64,000 nt of DNA from Actinomucor elegans (taxonomy: Eukaryota > Mucoromycota > Mucoromycetes > Mucorales > Mucoraceae), in contig JAMSLZ010000002.1 of NCBI GenBank assembly GCA_026027325.1, positions 3,534,001-3,598,000 of the forward strand, written 5' to 3'. The notes under the pieces are model-generated. The model had not been told where the DNA came from. It made no database searches and saw nothing but the letters and a program-made list of their open reading frames with translations. This document shows positions 1-11,334 of the stretch, piece after piece. Position numbers and translations under genes: made by a program. Positions within the stretch are counted from its first letter, which is position 1. The number at the start of each line of letters is the position of its first letter.

Positions 1-172
1 AAATGGCCCAATTTAGAAAAAAGAAGCCCAAGAGTATACCTTTAGACTCAAATTTCTGAATTTTGTGAAATGATGAATTGGTTAACTATCATATTTGATT
101 ACCATAAACTTTACGAAATTTAAGTGTTTTCTGAAATGGAGCATCATTGGGATGCATATACGATAGTAAAAC

Positions 173-204
<32 letters not shown>

Positions 205-739
205 GAGCCAATGACAAGTGCTGTCGTAAACTCTGTGCTTTGTATCTGAAATTATTATATGCAATCGTATCTCTATTTTGCTTGGGCATCCTTTTTTAAA
301 ACTTGAGGTTCTATTTCTCAATGTTCTAAAGATATGTCTTCTTAGTAATAAAACGTACATGTGCATATATATACATAATGTCCGATATGCTATCGTGCAA
401 TTGTTTGATGAAATAACTACGTAAGAAGCTGTTGTTTGTATCCATTATACCACCAACAAGAGCTCGGATACCCACTCATCTTATAGTTCAGTGAGTCCTG
501 CTTATAAAGTATGAACCATGGCAATTTTTAAACGGCTTATAGATTCTAAATATTTACACAGCCAAGCCAAGCTCGATGATGGGATTTGAATCAACTATCA
601 ACTGGATGAGAATATTTGATTGTGCTACCTGAATCTCTGTTTATAATAGCTTTGGAAAAGTCTAATGCGGGACGACACAACTCTAAACCAAGTGATTAAC
701 GCAAGAAAAAGGAAAGTACAATCAGTATAGAGGCTAGGC

Positions 740-779
<40 letters not shown>
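740..779. repeat. Poly(A) tract, about 38 nt
   Basis: An uninterrupted A run, one of about a dozen pure A/T homopolymers of 16 nt or longer in the window. No retrotransposon body is visible upstream, so it cannot be assigned to a retroelement tail. Confidence 0.85.
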
Positions 780-781
<2 letters not shown>

Positions 782-1231
782 ACATGGAATATGGCGATAC
801 TATTACTAATTATGAACAGCCTAACAAGCAAACTGTGCTTCATTTGAGTAAATAATCTAATATATAAATTTGTTCAGATTCGCTATCAGAGCGAAATTTG
901 AAAGAATTCTAAGCGAACCCTGATGCACATAATGGTGCATTACTGTTAAACGCCCACCAACATATAAACCTCTGGATGATGGTGATAGCAGTAGTAATAG
1001 AGGGGCTCTAGTAAGCGTTATTGCAACTATTTATCAGAAAACAGGTTATTCGTACACATTTTCCCTGTGCATTGCTCATGTAGAATGCCTTACAGTCGGG
1101 CTGCTACCCCTCTCTACGGTATCTAACTCGTGCACGGACTCTATCATCCGAGCGTATACAAGAATGGGGGAGGTGAGTTTGTTACTCCTAGCATGACTAG
1201 TCAGTAATTATCAGTACAAGAATACCTGTAG

Positions 1232-1246
1232 AGGGGGGGGGGGGGG
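1232..1246. repeat. Poly(G) run, about 14 nt
   Basis: A G14 run preceded by GA and followed by AAGAGGG, forming a short purine-only stretch. It is the only long G homopolymer in an otherwise AT-rich window and could adopt quadruplex or triplex structures. No function is implied. Confidence 0.8.
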
Positions 1247-1438
1247 AAGAGGGCGATCAAATGCTATAACTTGAATAAGGAACGCATCTGTAAGTCTATT
1301 TCTTTAATTATCATCGTGTTTGCAACACAGGTTTATAGAATGCACTGGGAACTTGATCTATCATTTAACTGAGCCGAACTTGGATAAACTAGTGCAATAT
1401 CAGAACAGTTCATCTGTTGTGCACAAGATGGGGGCTCA

Positions 1439-1471
<33 letters not shown>

Positions 1472-2466
1472 GCTCCTATCATCAGTAGAATACTTACTAA
1501 TGTTTTAACTAGTAATCTCCAAACAATCACAAACAGATACAAGTTCTAACATCTGCAGACTGCATGACAGTCTCCATCTATTTGGAGGTATATACTCTAC
1601 AAATGGTAGTGGTTATGCACGCTTGGATATTCATGTTTATATCGAGAAGATACTAAGCGCCATCAACGTGCTTATTTACAATAAAAATCTGGGTTTCCGT
1701 TGAGCGGATCGCTTTGATTAAGAAGCAATTCGTTTGACTTGTTAACAAAGACATGCTTTGTATATAGTAGTAGAATGAGCTGACTTCCAACTAGGCATTA
1801 TGAAACATGATGGACATCAATATGTGTCTAATCATACGGACAAGGCTCGATTAATTTAAGATAAGGACTTGTTCTTTACACAAGAAGGCGTAAAACTTGG
1901 ATATACGCCTGATTCATTCAAAAAACTTCCTCCTATTAGTATGTGTAAAGTCAAACGATACAAAGTCCACTATTTGTAGCACAGATGCAATATAGACAGC
2001 TGCACATCGGGACGTGCATGACAAGTTTGCACCTTCTCAGGTTAAGTTGAAAAAAGCGGACCGTCCAAGTTGCAGTAACCTAGGAGCCTTGCTATATCCG
2101 TATGCTTATAACAACTTGATTCTTTAGAAAGTTCCCTGTTATTCGTTTTTTTTTTTTTTTTCGGAATGCTTTGATATAAAAAAAAAATGATTTTCAGGGT
2201 GATCCTTCCAACCAATAGAATCCATGCTCCAAAAAATCCCTTTTATTTTAGATTATCAAACCAAGGTAGGAAGCAATAATTCGAACCTTTTGAAAGTTAC
2301 CGAGTCTACCTTGCATTATTTTAGGCAATTCCGCCATGTTTGTCTTGATAAAGTGATCAATACATAAACTCAATCTCTCAGAATAGACATAGTAATAAAA
2401 TGTATGAATGTAATTTATTGGCGAAAGAGAAAGAGAATACAGTGAAATATACAAAATGATAGGCGT

Positions 2467-3837
2467 CTAAATGATTTGGATTCTGAAATGTTTTTGCAGT
2501 CTGTTTTGGTTCATGCCCACCTTGGTGGTGTATTCGTGCTTTGTACGAAGATCCTTGAAAGCTTCTGTGGGGCGCATACCATGACGGCCATCTGTAAGTA
2601 ACAATCTATTATTGTTATTATGGTTGCGCATAGATTCAAACGCTGGTGATTCAGAGTATTGGCCAATCAGCTTGTTGATGAGAATGGAATCTCTCGTCTA
2701 ATGAACATGTTAGTATAACCCATCTAATAAACCATGTATACACTTGTACCTCTTCAGGCTTCAACTTTTGATCGTAATAACGCTTCATATGACGATGACC
2801 AACTACAGAACCATTGGGTAATACAAGAGACATTTCATCATCGGCCAAGGTCAAATTAGCTGTGAGGTTCTCCAATTCTGCGTCGATATCGACATCTTCC
2901 TCGCCTTCGACCTGAGGATAAGAGGAAGAGAAATCGTAGAAATCAACTAATTCTGCTGCATCGTCATCTTCTTCATATGCAATCTTGCAATGACCTTTAT
3001 CATTCTATATACCTGTTAGCTCTTCTAATTTGCAGTAACTGAGCTAAACCTACCATATGCTTCCTGACGGCATCCACTGAACGCATACCTCTTCCTTTAC
3101 CATTACAAAAGATACAGACGTTACCAACAGTGATCTTTTCTCCCAAATAACGAATCAAGCCTCTCAGATCAACCAAAAACTCGATATCGGGAATGAACAG
3201 ACTGTGGGTGGTAGTCATGTGTGTCATATTCTCTTCAAAAGTTTCGGATTTGTGAGTACAGAAGAGACAGTCTGTTTCTTCCAAACGTGGAGCCGTCTTG
3301 ATCTTTTCATCAATGATAGCCATCATTTCCTCTTCTGTTGTTTCTTCAGTGATTCTCAAATCAACGGCCTTTTCAACTGGTTTTTGCTGTTGGATCGTAC
3401 TGGATTCACTGGCTTGTTGTGCTGACTTGGCAGCTTGTTTGGCAGCAACTTCTTTGTGCTTTTTGGATTGCATATGGTTATCATATTGATTGCTGGATCC
3501 AAAAGATTTTTTACAGGTTTGACAGTAGTTGTTGGTTGTTTCAATTACTTTCTTTACTTCCACTTCCTTTGCCACGCGAGCTATCAAATATATAAACATG
3601 AATATCAAAAGTTCAAGTTTGAGATCTTGTTGAAATCTCGACTAACTTACCTTCGGTTTTCGAGTTGAATTGATCTAAAGTGACAGGAGGAAGGGTCACA
3701 ACTTTTCTCTTCAAATTGTATCTATGCCAGTCAGATTTATAGTGGTTACGTTGACCTTCGGCCGATTGGAAAGCGACTTGACAAGCAAGACAGGTATAAA
3801 GACCCGATGAAGGGGTAAGAGGCTCTTGATCAGACAT
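2467..3837 (-). CDS. REI1: Pre-60S ribosome maturation factor, REI1/ZNF622 family
   Basis: Four exons, complement(2467..2697, 2750..3004, 3054..3580, 3651..3837), give 399 aa. The family acts in the cytoplasm in late 60S maturation, helping release and recycle the Arx1/Alb1 export factors. The sequence shows an N-terminal C2H2 finger (YTCLACQVAF...H), a second finger (YCQTCKKSFGSSNQYDNH), and a pair of C2H2-like fingers around CLFCTHKSE and CIFCNGKGRGM. An acidic linker and the conserved C-terminal LQKHFRIQ tail follow. Length fits the family (about 390-480 aa). The start is the Met of MSDQEPL; upstream in-frame codons lie in the presumed 5' UTR. Intron junctions are canonical and phases agree. 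The gene stands alone, with its promoter facing the LINE fragment to the right. The identification is secure; exact exon ends were read by eye. Confidence 0.93.
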
Positions 3838-4329
3838 TGTGTTTAATAGAGTTGGAAGAGTTGACTGAAAAGTTTGAACTAGAGGAAACTGTATGGCCTC
3901 CGCCACTCGACTCTTAACAGTCACAATAAGGCTGATGGGCCAAGTCATTGGCTATTCATTTGATCTGCTTGGATAAAATACTAGTGTGTTGATTTTATTG
4001 GTAGACGGAATTGAAATTCACCGTCGCCGTCGTCGTTGTCGTTGATAGTTGTATATTATTAGTAGGTATATTCTCGCTACGCCTCTACACAAAATCCTGG
4101 TCAATATCAATAAGTTTCACTGGGCACGAAAACATCCTAGTTTTATGGCGCTCCACTTCTTTATATTTGATCCTTTACAACAAAAGTTATGATTAAGGGT
4201 GGACGGAGAATATGCTAGCTTTCGTCGATTAAGTATGCAACTACTCGATAGTATCCTACAGAAACGGACAGTACAACTGAAAGATTTTGTATAGCAACAT
4301 ATTCTACATGCCTCGGTTGAGTTATCTTG
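3838..4329. other. REI1 promoter side, no other gene
   Basis: This stretch lies between the REI1 start and the LINE fragment. A short GTCGCCGTCGTC-type repeat lies near 4022-4045. I see no convincing gene. Confidence 0.5.
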
Positions 4330-5008
4330 GGATTGGGTTTTACAACCTCTGACCACCTATTTGTCAACTAAGGTAGTGTGGACTGAATTCAAGCCAAAGC
4401 ATCTCAGGAACCATTATCAACAAGATATTGCGATCGATATCCATTTTTCCAAGTGCGATCCAAGCTTTCTGGTCTTGCTCAATGTATCCTCAAGCAAGAA
4501 CTATTTACTTTAGATCCACAACAAGCTGCATCCCAACTCGCAATTTTGGCACTGTTTCCTCCAATGTATGCCCTGTATGTGACAACAGTATAGACAGCCT
4601 CAGACATTTTCTAGTTGATTGTGCTTCTAAATGGAAACTCTGGTCCGAAGTTCTGACTCACTACTTTCCCTACTCTCCATTTCACCGGAAATGTTATATA
4701 GCTCACTACGTTTCCTCCATGTACCCAATGGCGTTCGTAAGATACCATTGCATTTTACTATCATCTCTACAACCCTGTGGAAACTTTGGAATTTCTATTG
4801 GGGAATGGCACGCATAGATGCCCACCCAATTAAGCTCACAACTCTACACCATCTTTTTCCCCAAATTATTTCCCTAACAGATAGGTTGATCCCTAACCTA
4901 ATATCATATATCTTGTCTTCCTCTACTCCGTTCATTAAGTTTCACCACTCAGCGATGTGTAACTTTTAAAATATTTATCAATAAATATTAATTTACAAAA
5001 AAAAAAAA
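4330..5008 (+). pseudogene. 5'-truncated non-LTR (LINE) retrotransposon fragment
   Basis: This is the C-terminal end of a LINE ORF2 spread over several frames, so it carries frameshifts. Around 4331-4430 one frame reads VVWTEFKPKHLRNHYQQ. The frame at 4428 reads CPVCDNSIDSLRHFLVDC followed by KWKLWSEVL, the CCHC-type zinc-binding region typical of reverse transcriptase C-termini. After about 4730 coding moves to another frame with ISTTLWKLWNFYW. The coding remnant ends near 4969 and a poly(A) tail of 12 nt follows at 4997-5008, as expected for a LINE 3' end. The reverse transcriptase catalytic core is missing. No clear target-site duplication could be identified. It is dead and is not expected to encode a functional protein. 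Confidence 0.65.
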
Positions 5009-5657
5009 GTAGGTAAATTATTCAACTGTATCCGTTTCAACAAGAACATATGTGAGCATTATGTTTTTTTCAGAGAATTTATGGAAGCAAACATGTTCTT
5101 TCAGAAAGTATATACTGTATAGCCATAGATGCCGATTAGAAGATTCCAAAAGACTCCGACGTTATAGGTATATTTCTACTACCGTTCAAACGATGTACAA
5201 AATGCATGCGCTACAAAGATTATTAATCGTTACTATTTGACTTGTACAATGATAATTTAATTTTTATGGTAAGTTTTGAAGCAAAATTTTTTAGTTTAGA
5301 AATTGGCAATAGCTGGTTACTCAACACGGATGATCTCTACGGATCTTAGTCGATTTTACTTTAAGGTTCTTCATTTCCTGTTTATAATATTCGCTGTAGG
5401 AATAGCTAATTCGATGTCTGACGCTTCCTTGGGATAGAAGAGAAGGTATAGATGGAGCCATTCTATGCCTGTCAGATTATCATTTTCAAAAGAAGGAAGG
5501 ACTTGTGAGGATAATCAAGGCACGTCCAAGTCACACACTATTGATTAAGCCCTCCTTAGATCAACTAATATGTAGAACACTGTTTTCATCCATGTGTTTA
5601 CTATGAATAGCCCTATCGTTCATGTCGAGCAATGATACACAACATAATATTATCTTT

Positions 5658-5690
<33 letters not shown>

Positions 5691-6494
5691 TGCTGATTTT
5701 TACGCGTACTTAATAGAAACAATTTGATGTATAAGATTTGTTGAAAGAACCAAGTGCATAGCTTTTTTTTTAACTAGTCTAGCAAAACATCGTTCAGTTA
5801 CATTTCAATAGGCTCTGGTGCAACACAAGCTGTAGCTGATTAAATATAATACAGTACCACAGCGGCAATAAACCTGCTTCACCAGTACTTGTGAACAGTA
5901 TCATTACTATGTGTAACTTGTCTTGATTCTATACGCTGAAATCTAAATTCTATACGCTGAAAACTAAAGTTGGCTAGTAAATTTGCGTTAACTAGTAAAT
6001 AGTATATCTATAACACTGTTCAGGTTAATAATATAAAAAAAAAGTCTTGTTTGCCAGCATATCTCAAACAATAACAAAAAGGCACCGGGACTTCCTCGGG
6101 TAGGGTCCGATACGGAACTTGAAGCACAAATGCCTTGTTTGCCGCCAAATATTCGGAACAGTAAACTAATTATATATAAAAAAAAAATCTAATTACAGTG
6201 ATATCCATCTATACCGAATAGTAATTTAGTACATAAACGCTCATATTAAATAAATGGATGATGGGATGTTTGTACAAATGTTTCGGAATCAGTTCCTCCG
6301 TATACCTCATCAATTCAAAAACAAATACAGTATCTTCGAAGGATTCCGAACCAATGGGAATTGATCAAGCATGGTTTGAATTTGTTCAACGATTTGATTT
6401 TTTTTTTTTTTTTTTTTTTTTAGGTAAAGACTATATGAACAAGCTTTTTTTTCTTTGGTTTTTGTGAAAGTCCAAGGTCGATTGATTTGCTATA
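5009..6494. other. Intergenic, AT-rich, no gene seen
   Basis: It contains a TA microsatellite at about 5659-5690 and a T run at about 6399-6421. A 17-nt phrase about 'tctatacgctgaaa' occurs twice in tandem near 5929-5960. No coding region could be supported. Confidence 0.5.
5659..5690. repeat. TA microsatellite
   Basis: An alternating TA run of about 22 nt, interrupted once by TATG, then further TATATA. AT-rich simple repeat. Confidence 0.85.
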
Positions 6495-6726
6495 CAGTGA
6501 TTTATGTTTGAAATTCAGGATTTGGAAATAGAATTCAGGATTTTTATTCAGCCAATCAAGAATTCCTTTAGTACATTCATAACTTCTTGTTACCGTTCAA
6601 TTTTTTTGTGAAATATTTCTAATGCTTGTACAGCAAAAGATACCAAATATATTGTTGTAATGCTTATATACTATTCATGTTTAAACACTTGGGAAAAAAA
6701 AATAGTGAAAGTGACGGATCCATCCT
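6495..6726 (+). repeat. Left terminal inverted repeat of element 1
   Basis: It matches the reverse complement of 11060-11334 almost base for base, for example in GAATTCAGGATTTTTATTCA, AAGATACCAAATATATTG and the GTGACGGAT(C/T)CA(T/C)CCTC inner edge. Differences are mainly substitutions plus an extra A/T-tract segment in the right copy. Confidence 0.88.
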
Positions 6727-6727
6727 C

Positions 6728-7690
6728 TACAGATTTTCACTGTAACTGTTTTTGCTGCACCTTCAATACGGCCAGCTATAATTTTCTTCTTTGTTAGGGG
6801 TGTCTTGAGGATTCCTTGCTTGACTTCTGCCCATTATTCTTTAATAGGGTTCAATATTGGTGATTAAGGGAGTAAGAATAAGGCAGTATGCCCATGATTA
6901 CGGATTACTTGGACTTCAGGTGGTTTATGAATTGCGGCATTGTCCATCACAATATACATATTATGTAAACCGAGTTTATTTCGTATAACCGATATTTTTT
7001 CGACGAACAGTAAAAAATGGCCTCGAGTTAGTCCCATGAAGTAGGCCTCTCTTGATACCAGCCATCTTCTGATTTTTTTTTTCGACTATTTGATTTTGGA
7101 ACTTGTTGAGAAATTGCAGTCAATCCGTACACGGATAGGCAACCCAAAAAACTCAAATTGATACCTTTGGTCTGAACTTTCACTTTTGCAAGGATTCCCT
7201 TCTTGAACCAGGCTACAGGAGGCACCATGTTCTTTAATTCATTCTCATCCACAAAAATGCATTTTCTTTTAAAATCAATCTTCTTTTCCTCAATATATCC
7301 AACACACTGTTTTCATTGCTTCTTTTTGTTTTTTAAAAAAAAGGGTTCCAATTAAAAGATTTTCACACTTCTCTTTTGTTTTTGAAACAATATTAGTTTG
7401 TCGATTAAACTTTTATATCTTAATATAAGCTTTATGTTTACAATTCTAGCTTGATGCTTTTTAGTTTTTGCTGGCAATTTTTGTGATATATATATTCCAA
7501 ACGATTTATTACTTTTTTCTTTCTTAAATGAATCAAGTTTTCCTTTTTAAATATATTATTTAGTTATTTATCATTCATAAAAATAAATAGAATCAACTGT
7601 TTTTGGCTTTTTATTTCATAAGCATTGTCTACAAAATATTCTTCACAGTCTTACTTCCAAATTTCAATATCCTGGGAGAGCGAATTCCGA
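6728..7690 (-). pseudogene. Broken mariner-type DDE transposase of element 1
   Basis: The minus strand reads, N- to C-terminal, a decayed helix-turn-helix part (about 7690-7330, EYFVDNAYEIKSQKQ then several stops). Then comes the first catalytic Asp in CIFVDENELKNMV (about 7220-7265) and the block KVKVQTKGINLSFLG. The second Asp follows in MYIVMDNAAIHKPPEVQV (about 6905-6960). A frameshift near 6870 leads to SPILNPIKE, a stop, then WAEVKQGILKTPL. Canonical members read NPIE followed by an aromatic or Trp, so the third catalytic acid appears replaced by Lys and followed by a stop. The reading frame ends inside the left inverted repeat (GWIRHFHYFFF). It is dead through several frameshifts and stops and loss of the catalytic Glu. 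The family call rests on motif order and spacing. Confidence 0.78.
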
Positions 7691-7962
7691 TGATGGATAA
7701 TTAACTTGAAAATTTAGCATGTAATAACATACCAATTATAAATTATCTACATTAGAAACCCGATAAAAATACTCTAAAGCACTATGACTGGAAATCCTGC
7801 CATATCCTTTTCTTCGCTGCATTTACTGCCAAATTACGTGTACAAATAGTAAAAACATGAGAACAATTAGGAGTACCACAGAAAATCACTGGCAAAAAAA
7901 AAAAACGCGTTAGAAAAAACAGACTCTGAATATCTCTTCCTTTCAAACTTTTAACTTTCATA

Positions 7963-9392
7963 ATGTCAGACAGGGAGAATCAAATTGAACAAGATACTCA
8001 AGCTTCAATAGCAAGGAGAAAAGCCCTTACCAAACAGTTCATAGCTTATGAATTTGAACATGAAACCGGAAAACAAGTAGCAAAAATAAAGAAGAAGTTG
8101 AACACATCTGCTAGCAGCCCATTAAATAATGTCGTTATCGATTGCGATGAAATGTTCGTTCAGGGCGCAAACACTTCTGTAGGATCTATTATCAAAACTG
8201 AAGCTGTCAATCTTCGCGAGAATTACCATACACTCAATGCAAACAATAAGGCAATAGTTTCTTTAGGACTTAATTCTACCTTGGATATTAGCTTCACATA
8301 TCCCAATTCTCAATCTACTCTTTTCACTAGTCAGCAATGGGACGAGCTGAAAAGAAAATACAAGCCAATAGATTATGATACAAACCTTTACGCTTACATG
8401 AGACCAATGCTTCAACCGATATTCAAAGCATATAATAAAAGAAGTACAAATAAGACCAACTGGCTCAAAATGTACAGGGAAGTAAAGTCATTAGAAAGGA
8501 TCTATGACCATGAACTCAATCCAAAAAACAGCGACATCTCCTTCTGTGTATATTTCATGCTACAAGTTTTACTCCTACTGAAGCACCAATCTGGCTTGTT
8601 TGATTCACACATTGATAGTTCCGAATGGGACTTTATAGTCAAGTTCTGGGGACCTATCACCGAGAGATTGTTCTACGAGTCTCAGCTACGACTCAAGTGG
8701 CAGGGTTTTTTTTATGCTAACGAAGCAGCGAACTTAAGTTTTTTTTTCTTAGGGGTGACACCCATTTGACTTTACATGATACCATTTCTGACGCTTCTTT
8801 CAAGATTGATTTGCGAATCATTGATGATAAATTAAAACAAAGATACAATACAGAAAATGACATAGCAGTTATGGAGGCAGCCGAGGAAGATGCTGGTAAC
8901 GCCAAATTTATTTTCGATAGATGCAAACTATCTATTGAAAACAAGATGATAATTGACAAGTATTTGATGAACGGTGTGGCTATAAGCTCTGTTGATTCGT
9001 TACAAATCTCTGGTCTTCAAGTGTTTTTCGTAAACACATGTCTTGAAGAACCTGGCCTTTATGTCACCAAAGAACTTCACCTTTATGTCACCAAAGAACT
9101 TCACCATCATAGTATTACTGAATCTCTTAAAAACCTCGTAACATACATGGATCTGGCAGTACGACTCTTGTGTTTTCGTGACAACTGTATTACCAAGAGC
9201 AACACGTATGATGAGCATTTGATCAATGAACAAGACAAGAAAAGGTCGAATAAGCGGTCAGTAGATGAACTACAAAACGAGGAATTGACTGCTAAGCAAG
9301 AATCGATTAGAGGAACTTGGAATCCTCCTCGCAGTAGCAAAACCCCTCCCCCCGCGGCACCAAAGAATCTTTGTAAAACAAAAAATTCATAA
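7963..9392 (+). CDS. Cargo gene 1, uncharacterised KID...EIA family protein
   Basis: Two exons, 7963..8699 and 8753..9392, give 458 aa. The intron only fits as GC-AG (GCAGGG...TTCTTAG, branch-like GCTAAC). That join gives LRLKW|GDTHLTLHDT in one frame, while a GT donor two or three bases away breaks the frame or drops the Trp. The N-terminal half is charged (SIARRKALTKQFIAYEF). The C-terminal half has WGPITERLF, SFKIDLRIID, NTENDIAVMEAAEED and FDRCKLSIENK, then a basic low-complexity tail. The order G(D/E)-KID-(D/E)IA-E-DR.K matches the gene at 16448-18414, including the intron site. A D...E-x pattern could be a degenerate PD-(D/E)XK core, but the lysine is not in the usual place; this is inference. 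A 24-bp tandem duplication repeats LYVTKELH. The gene starts 270 nt upstream of, and divergent from, the dead transposase. It is essentially open, so it has been maintained longer than the transposase. Confidence 0.7.
9057..9104 (+). repeat. In-frame 24-bp tandem duplication
   Basis: Two identical 24-nt units (9057-9080 and 9081-9104) inside cargo gene 1 repeat LYVTKELH. The perfect identity suggests a recent slip or duplication. Confidence 0.92.
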
Positions 9393-9928
9393 TTACTTTA
9401 TTTTCTTTTAATTATCATCAGATAGCTATTCTAAGTTTAATTTTCTTTTCATCAACATACTTCATGCAAAAGAAATGAAGATGCAATAGACATCCCTATT
9501 TTTCAGATCATCTGTGCAAAGAAGTATTATTCCAGTACCAAGTTATGTAACAGTATTCTGTTACTAAAATTCATTAGAGAAGCAGGATGATATGCTATAA
9601 ATATTTTTAGATGTGCCTTTGTTTTTGTGAAAGAGAGATATGTTCAACGATGAATAAAAAAACAATAACTTTTATTAAAGTACATAAATGGGATGATTTA
9701 AAACTATAATTGAGAGTATGTAGATTTTGATTTCATTACCAAAAAATAGTGTACGTCAATCATTACAACTTGATAGCAACATTACTTAAATAAAAATAAA
9801 AAAGAGAAGAGCCACAGAAAAAGCCAAAGTTTAAAAAAACATTGTGAGTCCAACAAAGTCCTCAACTGCCAGAGGAGTTGACTAGCCATAAATTGCTTAA
9901 AGTGAACAGAGAGTTAGGAACACAGTCC

Positions 9929-10239
9929 CTTTTGCTTAAAGTATCAAACCTACCAAGTAATTTCTGTTATAAACAAGCAATAATGAAGCCAAATGCTATC
10001 ATCGACAAGTGATAATACCATGTACACCACACTTGACACATGAAGAGCAGAGATTCATATCCTTTCATACCGGCCAGTATAATCAGATAACGATAACAAT
10101 GGCTCATTTTAAACCATGAGTGCTAAGGATTCCTCAATACTGTCATTACTACCTACTTAGTCGACTCCATGAGTACTCATAAGCAGATGCAGTTTCTCTG
10201 TCCAACTGGAAGCATAGCCAGGCTTAAGCATGACAGAGG
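9929..10239 (+). repeat. 311-bp direct repeat, copy 1
   Basis: It begins at TTTTGCTTAAAGTATCAAAC and ends at CATGACAGAGG. It is nearly identical to 10309-10619, with only a handful of substitutions, and the offset is 380 nt. It lies inside element 1, downstream of the cargo gene. No open frame or known RNA structure was recognised. Confidence 0.9.
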
Positions 10240-10308
10240 GATCAGAGGCACAATAGCTCCAAAGAAAATCCAAGAGTTTACAATATACAATAGTTATTAA
10301 TATAATTC

Positions 10309-10619
10309 ATTTTGCTAAAAGTATCAAACCTACCAAGTAATTTCTGTTATAAACAAGCAATAATGAAGCCAAATGCTATCATCGACAAGTGATAATACCA
10401 TGTACACCACACTTGACACATGAAGAGCAGAGATTCATATCCTTTCATACCGGCCAGTATAATCAGATAACGATAACAATGGCTCATTTTAAACCATGAG
10501 TGCTAAGGATTCCTCAGTACTGTCATTACTACCTACTTAGTCGACTCCATGAGTACTCATAAGCAGATGCAGTTTCTCTGTCCAACTGGAAGCATAGCCA
10601 GGCTAAAGCATGACAGAGG
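10309..10619 (+). repeat. 311-bp direct repeat, copy 2
   Basis: Second copy of 9929-10239, separated from it by about 69 nt of unrelated sequence. Mismatches include TTAAA/TAAAA near the start and CTCAATACT/CTCAGTACT in the middle. Confidence 0.9.
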
Positions 10620-11059
10620 AAACCATGGATGTAAGAAATATGGAGGATCGAGCAAGTTCAGAACAAACAATTTCTAAGTTAATGTCCATTTGAAAGTAAT
10701 TAAACAAGGAGGGTAATACTACACATGCTGTAGTTTAGGAACACATTATGCTACCATGAGAAAAAAAAAGTCACGCTCGGAATATTGTGAAGCTGTGTCC
10801 TCTTCTGTTGAATCCTAAAAAAGTCTCCTTCTCTGATTAGTTTTCCTTTTGACACATTCTTACTAGAAACAACTTCAGAAACTCTTCATTAATAAGCTCT
10901 TTAATACTGGAACCTCCTAGTAGCCTTTGTATCTTCAGTAAAAGATACAAATAATTGCTTTCTAATTTCGTCTTCTTATTTATCAACTCAGCCAATAACA
11001 GGACTTTATTCTATCTCTCATCTTACTCTTATTTTTTGGAAAATAAAATGACTTTGCTG
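10620..11059 (-). other. Inner right part of element 1, possible coding debris
   Basis: No intact gene. On the minus strand around 10850-10990 a stop-free stretch reads LLAELINKKTKLESNYLYLLLK then KIQRLLGGSSIKELINEEF. This could be decayed coding sequence, but I do not recognise it. Confidence 0.3.
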
Positions 11060-11334
11060 AGGGTGAATCCGTCACTCACAATTTTTTTTTCCCAAGTGTT
11101 TAAGCATGAATAGTATATAAGCACTACAACAATATATTTGGTATCTTTTGCTGTACAAGCATTGGAAATATTTCAAACCCTTTTTTTTTTTTTTTTTTTG
11201 ATTGATATAGCAAAGAAAAAAAAATACTTGAATGGTAACAAGAAGTTATGAATGTACTAAAGGAATTCTTGATTGGCTGAATAAAAATCCTGAATTCTAT
11301 TTCCAAAATCCTGAATTTCAAACACAAATCATTG
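11060..11334 (-). repeat. Right terminal inverted repeat of element 1
   Basis: Reverse complement of 6495-6726. It is longer because it carries an inserted poly(T) tract at 11181-11199 and a short A-rich segment. The outer edge reads ...ACAAATCATTG followed by TG. Confidence 0.88.

Larger units (their letters stand above)
1..2466. other. Gene-poor flank with homopolymer tracts
   Basis: I see no supportable gene in this stretch. The open frames here mostly run through homopolymers. It contains poly(A) tracts near 171-201 and 741-779, a 14-base G run at about 1233-1246, a T run at 1441-1470, and a shorter T run near 2146-2161. A stop-free stretch on the plus strand (roughly 950-1199) has no clear start and no recognisable motif. 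The right end is the 3' flank of the minus-strand REI1 gene. Confidence 0.6.
6495..11334. mobile_element. Mariner-like element 1 with cargo gene (4.84 kb)
   Basis: It is bounded by long imperfect inverted repeats, left 6495-6726 and right 11060-11334. The left terminus reads CAGTGATTTATG immediately after a TA at 6493-6494. The right terminus read inward is CAATGATTTGTG and is flanked by TG, consistent with a decayed TA target duplication. Inside are a broken DDE transposase (minus strand, C-terminus next to the left repeat), a divergent cargo gene at 7963-9392, and a 311-bp direct repeat at 9929-10619. Tc1/mariner elements target TA and often begin with CAGT. At 4.8 kb this one is several times the usual 1.3-2.5 kb. 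The inverted repeats include the tail of the transposase reading frame, so one end may have been copied onto the other side of the cargo. Confidence 0.8.

Noticed and set aside
82..366. Open frames crossing the poly(A)/poly(T) tracts at the left edge
   Set aside because: They encode runs of Phe or Lys from homopolymers and have no conserved content.
550..640. Possible minus-strand tRNA because of a GATTCAAATCCC-like phrase
   Set aside because: No acceptor stem pairing, D-arm or anticodon arm could be built around it.
6495..11334. Starship-type giant element
   Set aside because: No tyrosine-recombinase captain gene is visible and the ends are mariner-like inverted repeats at TA.
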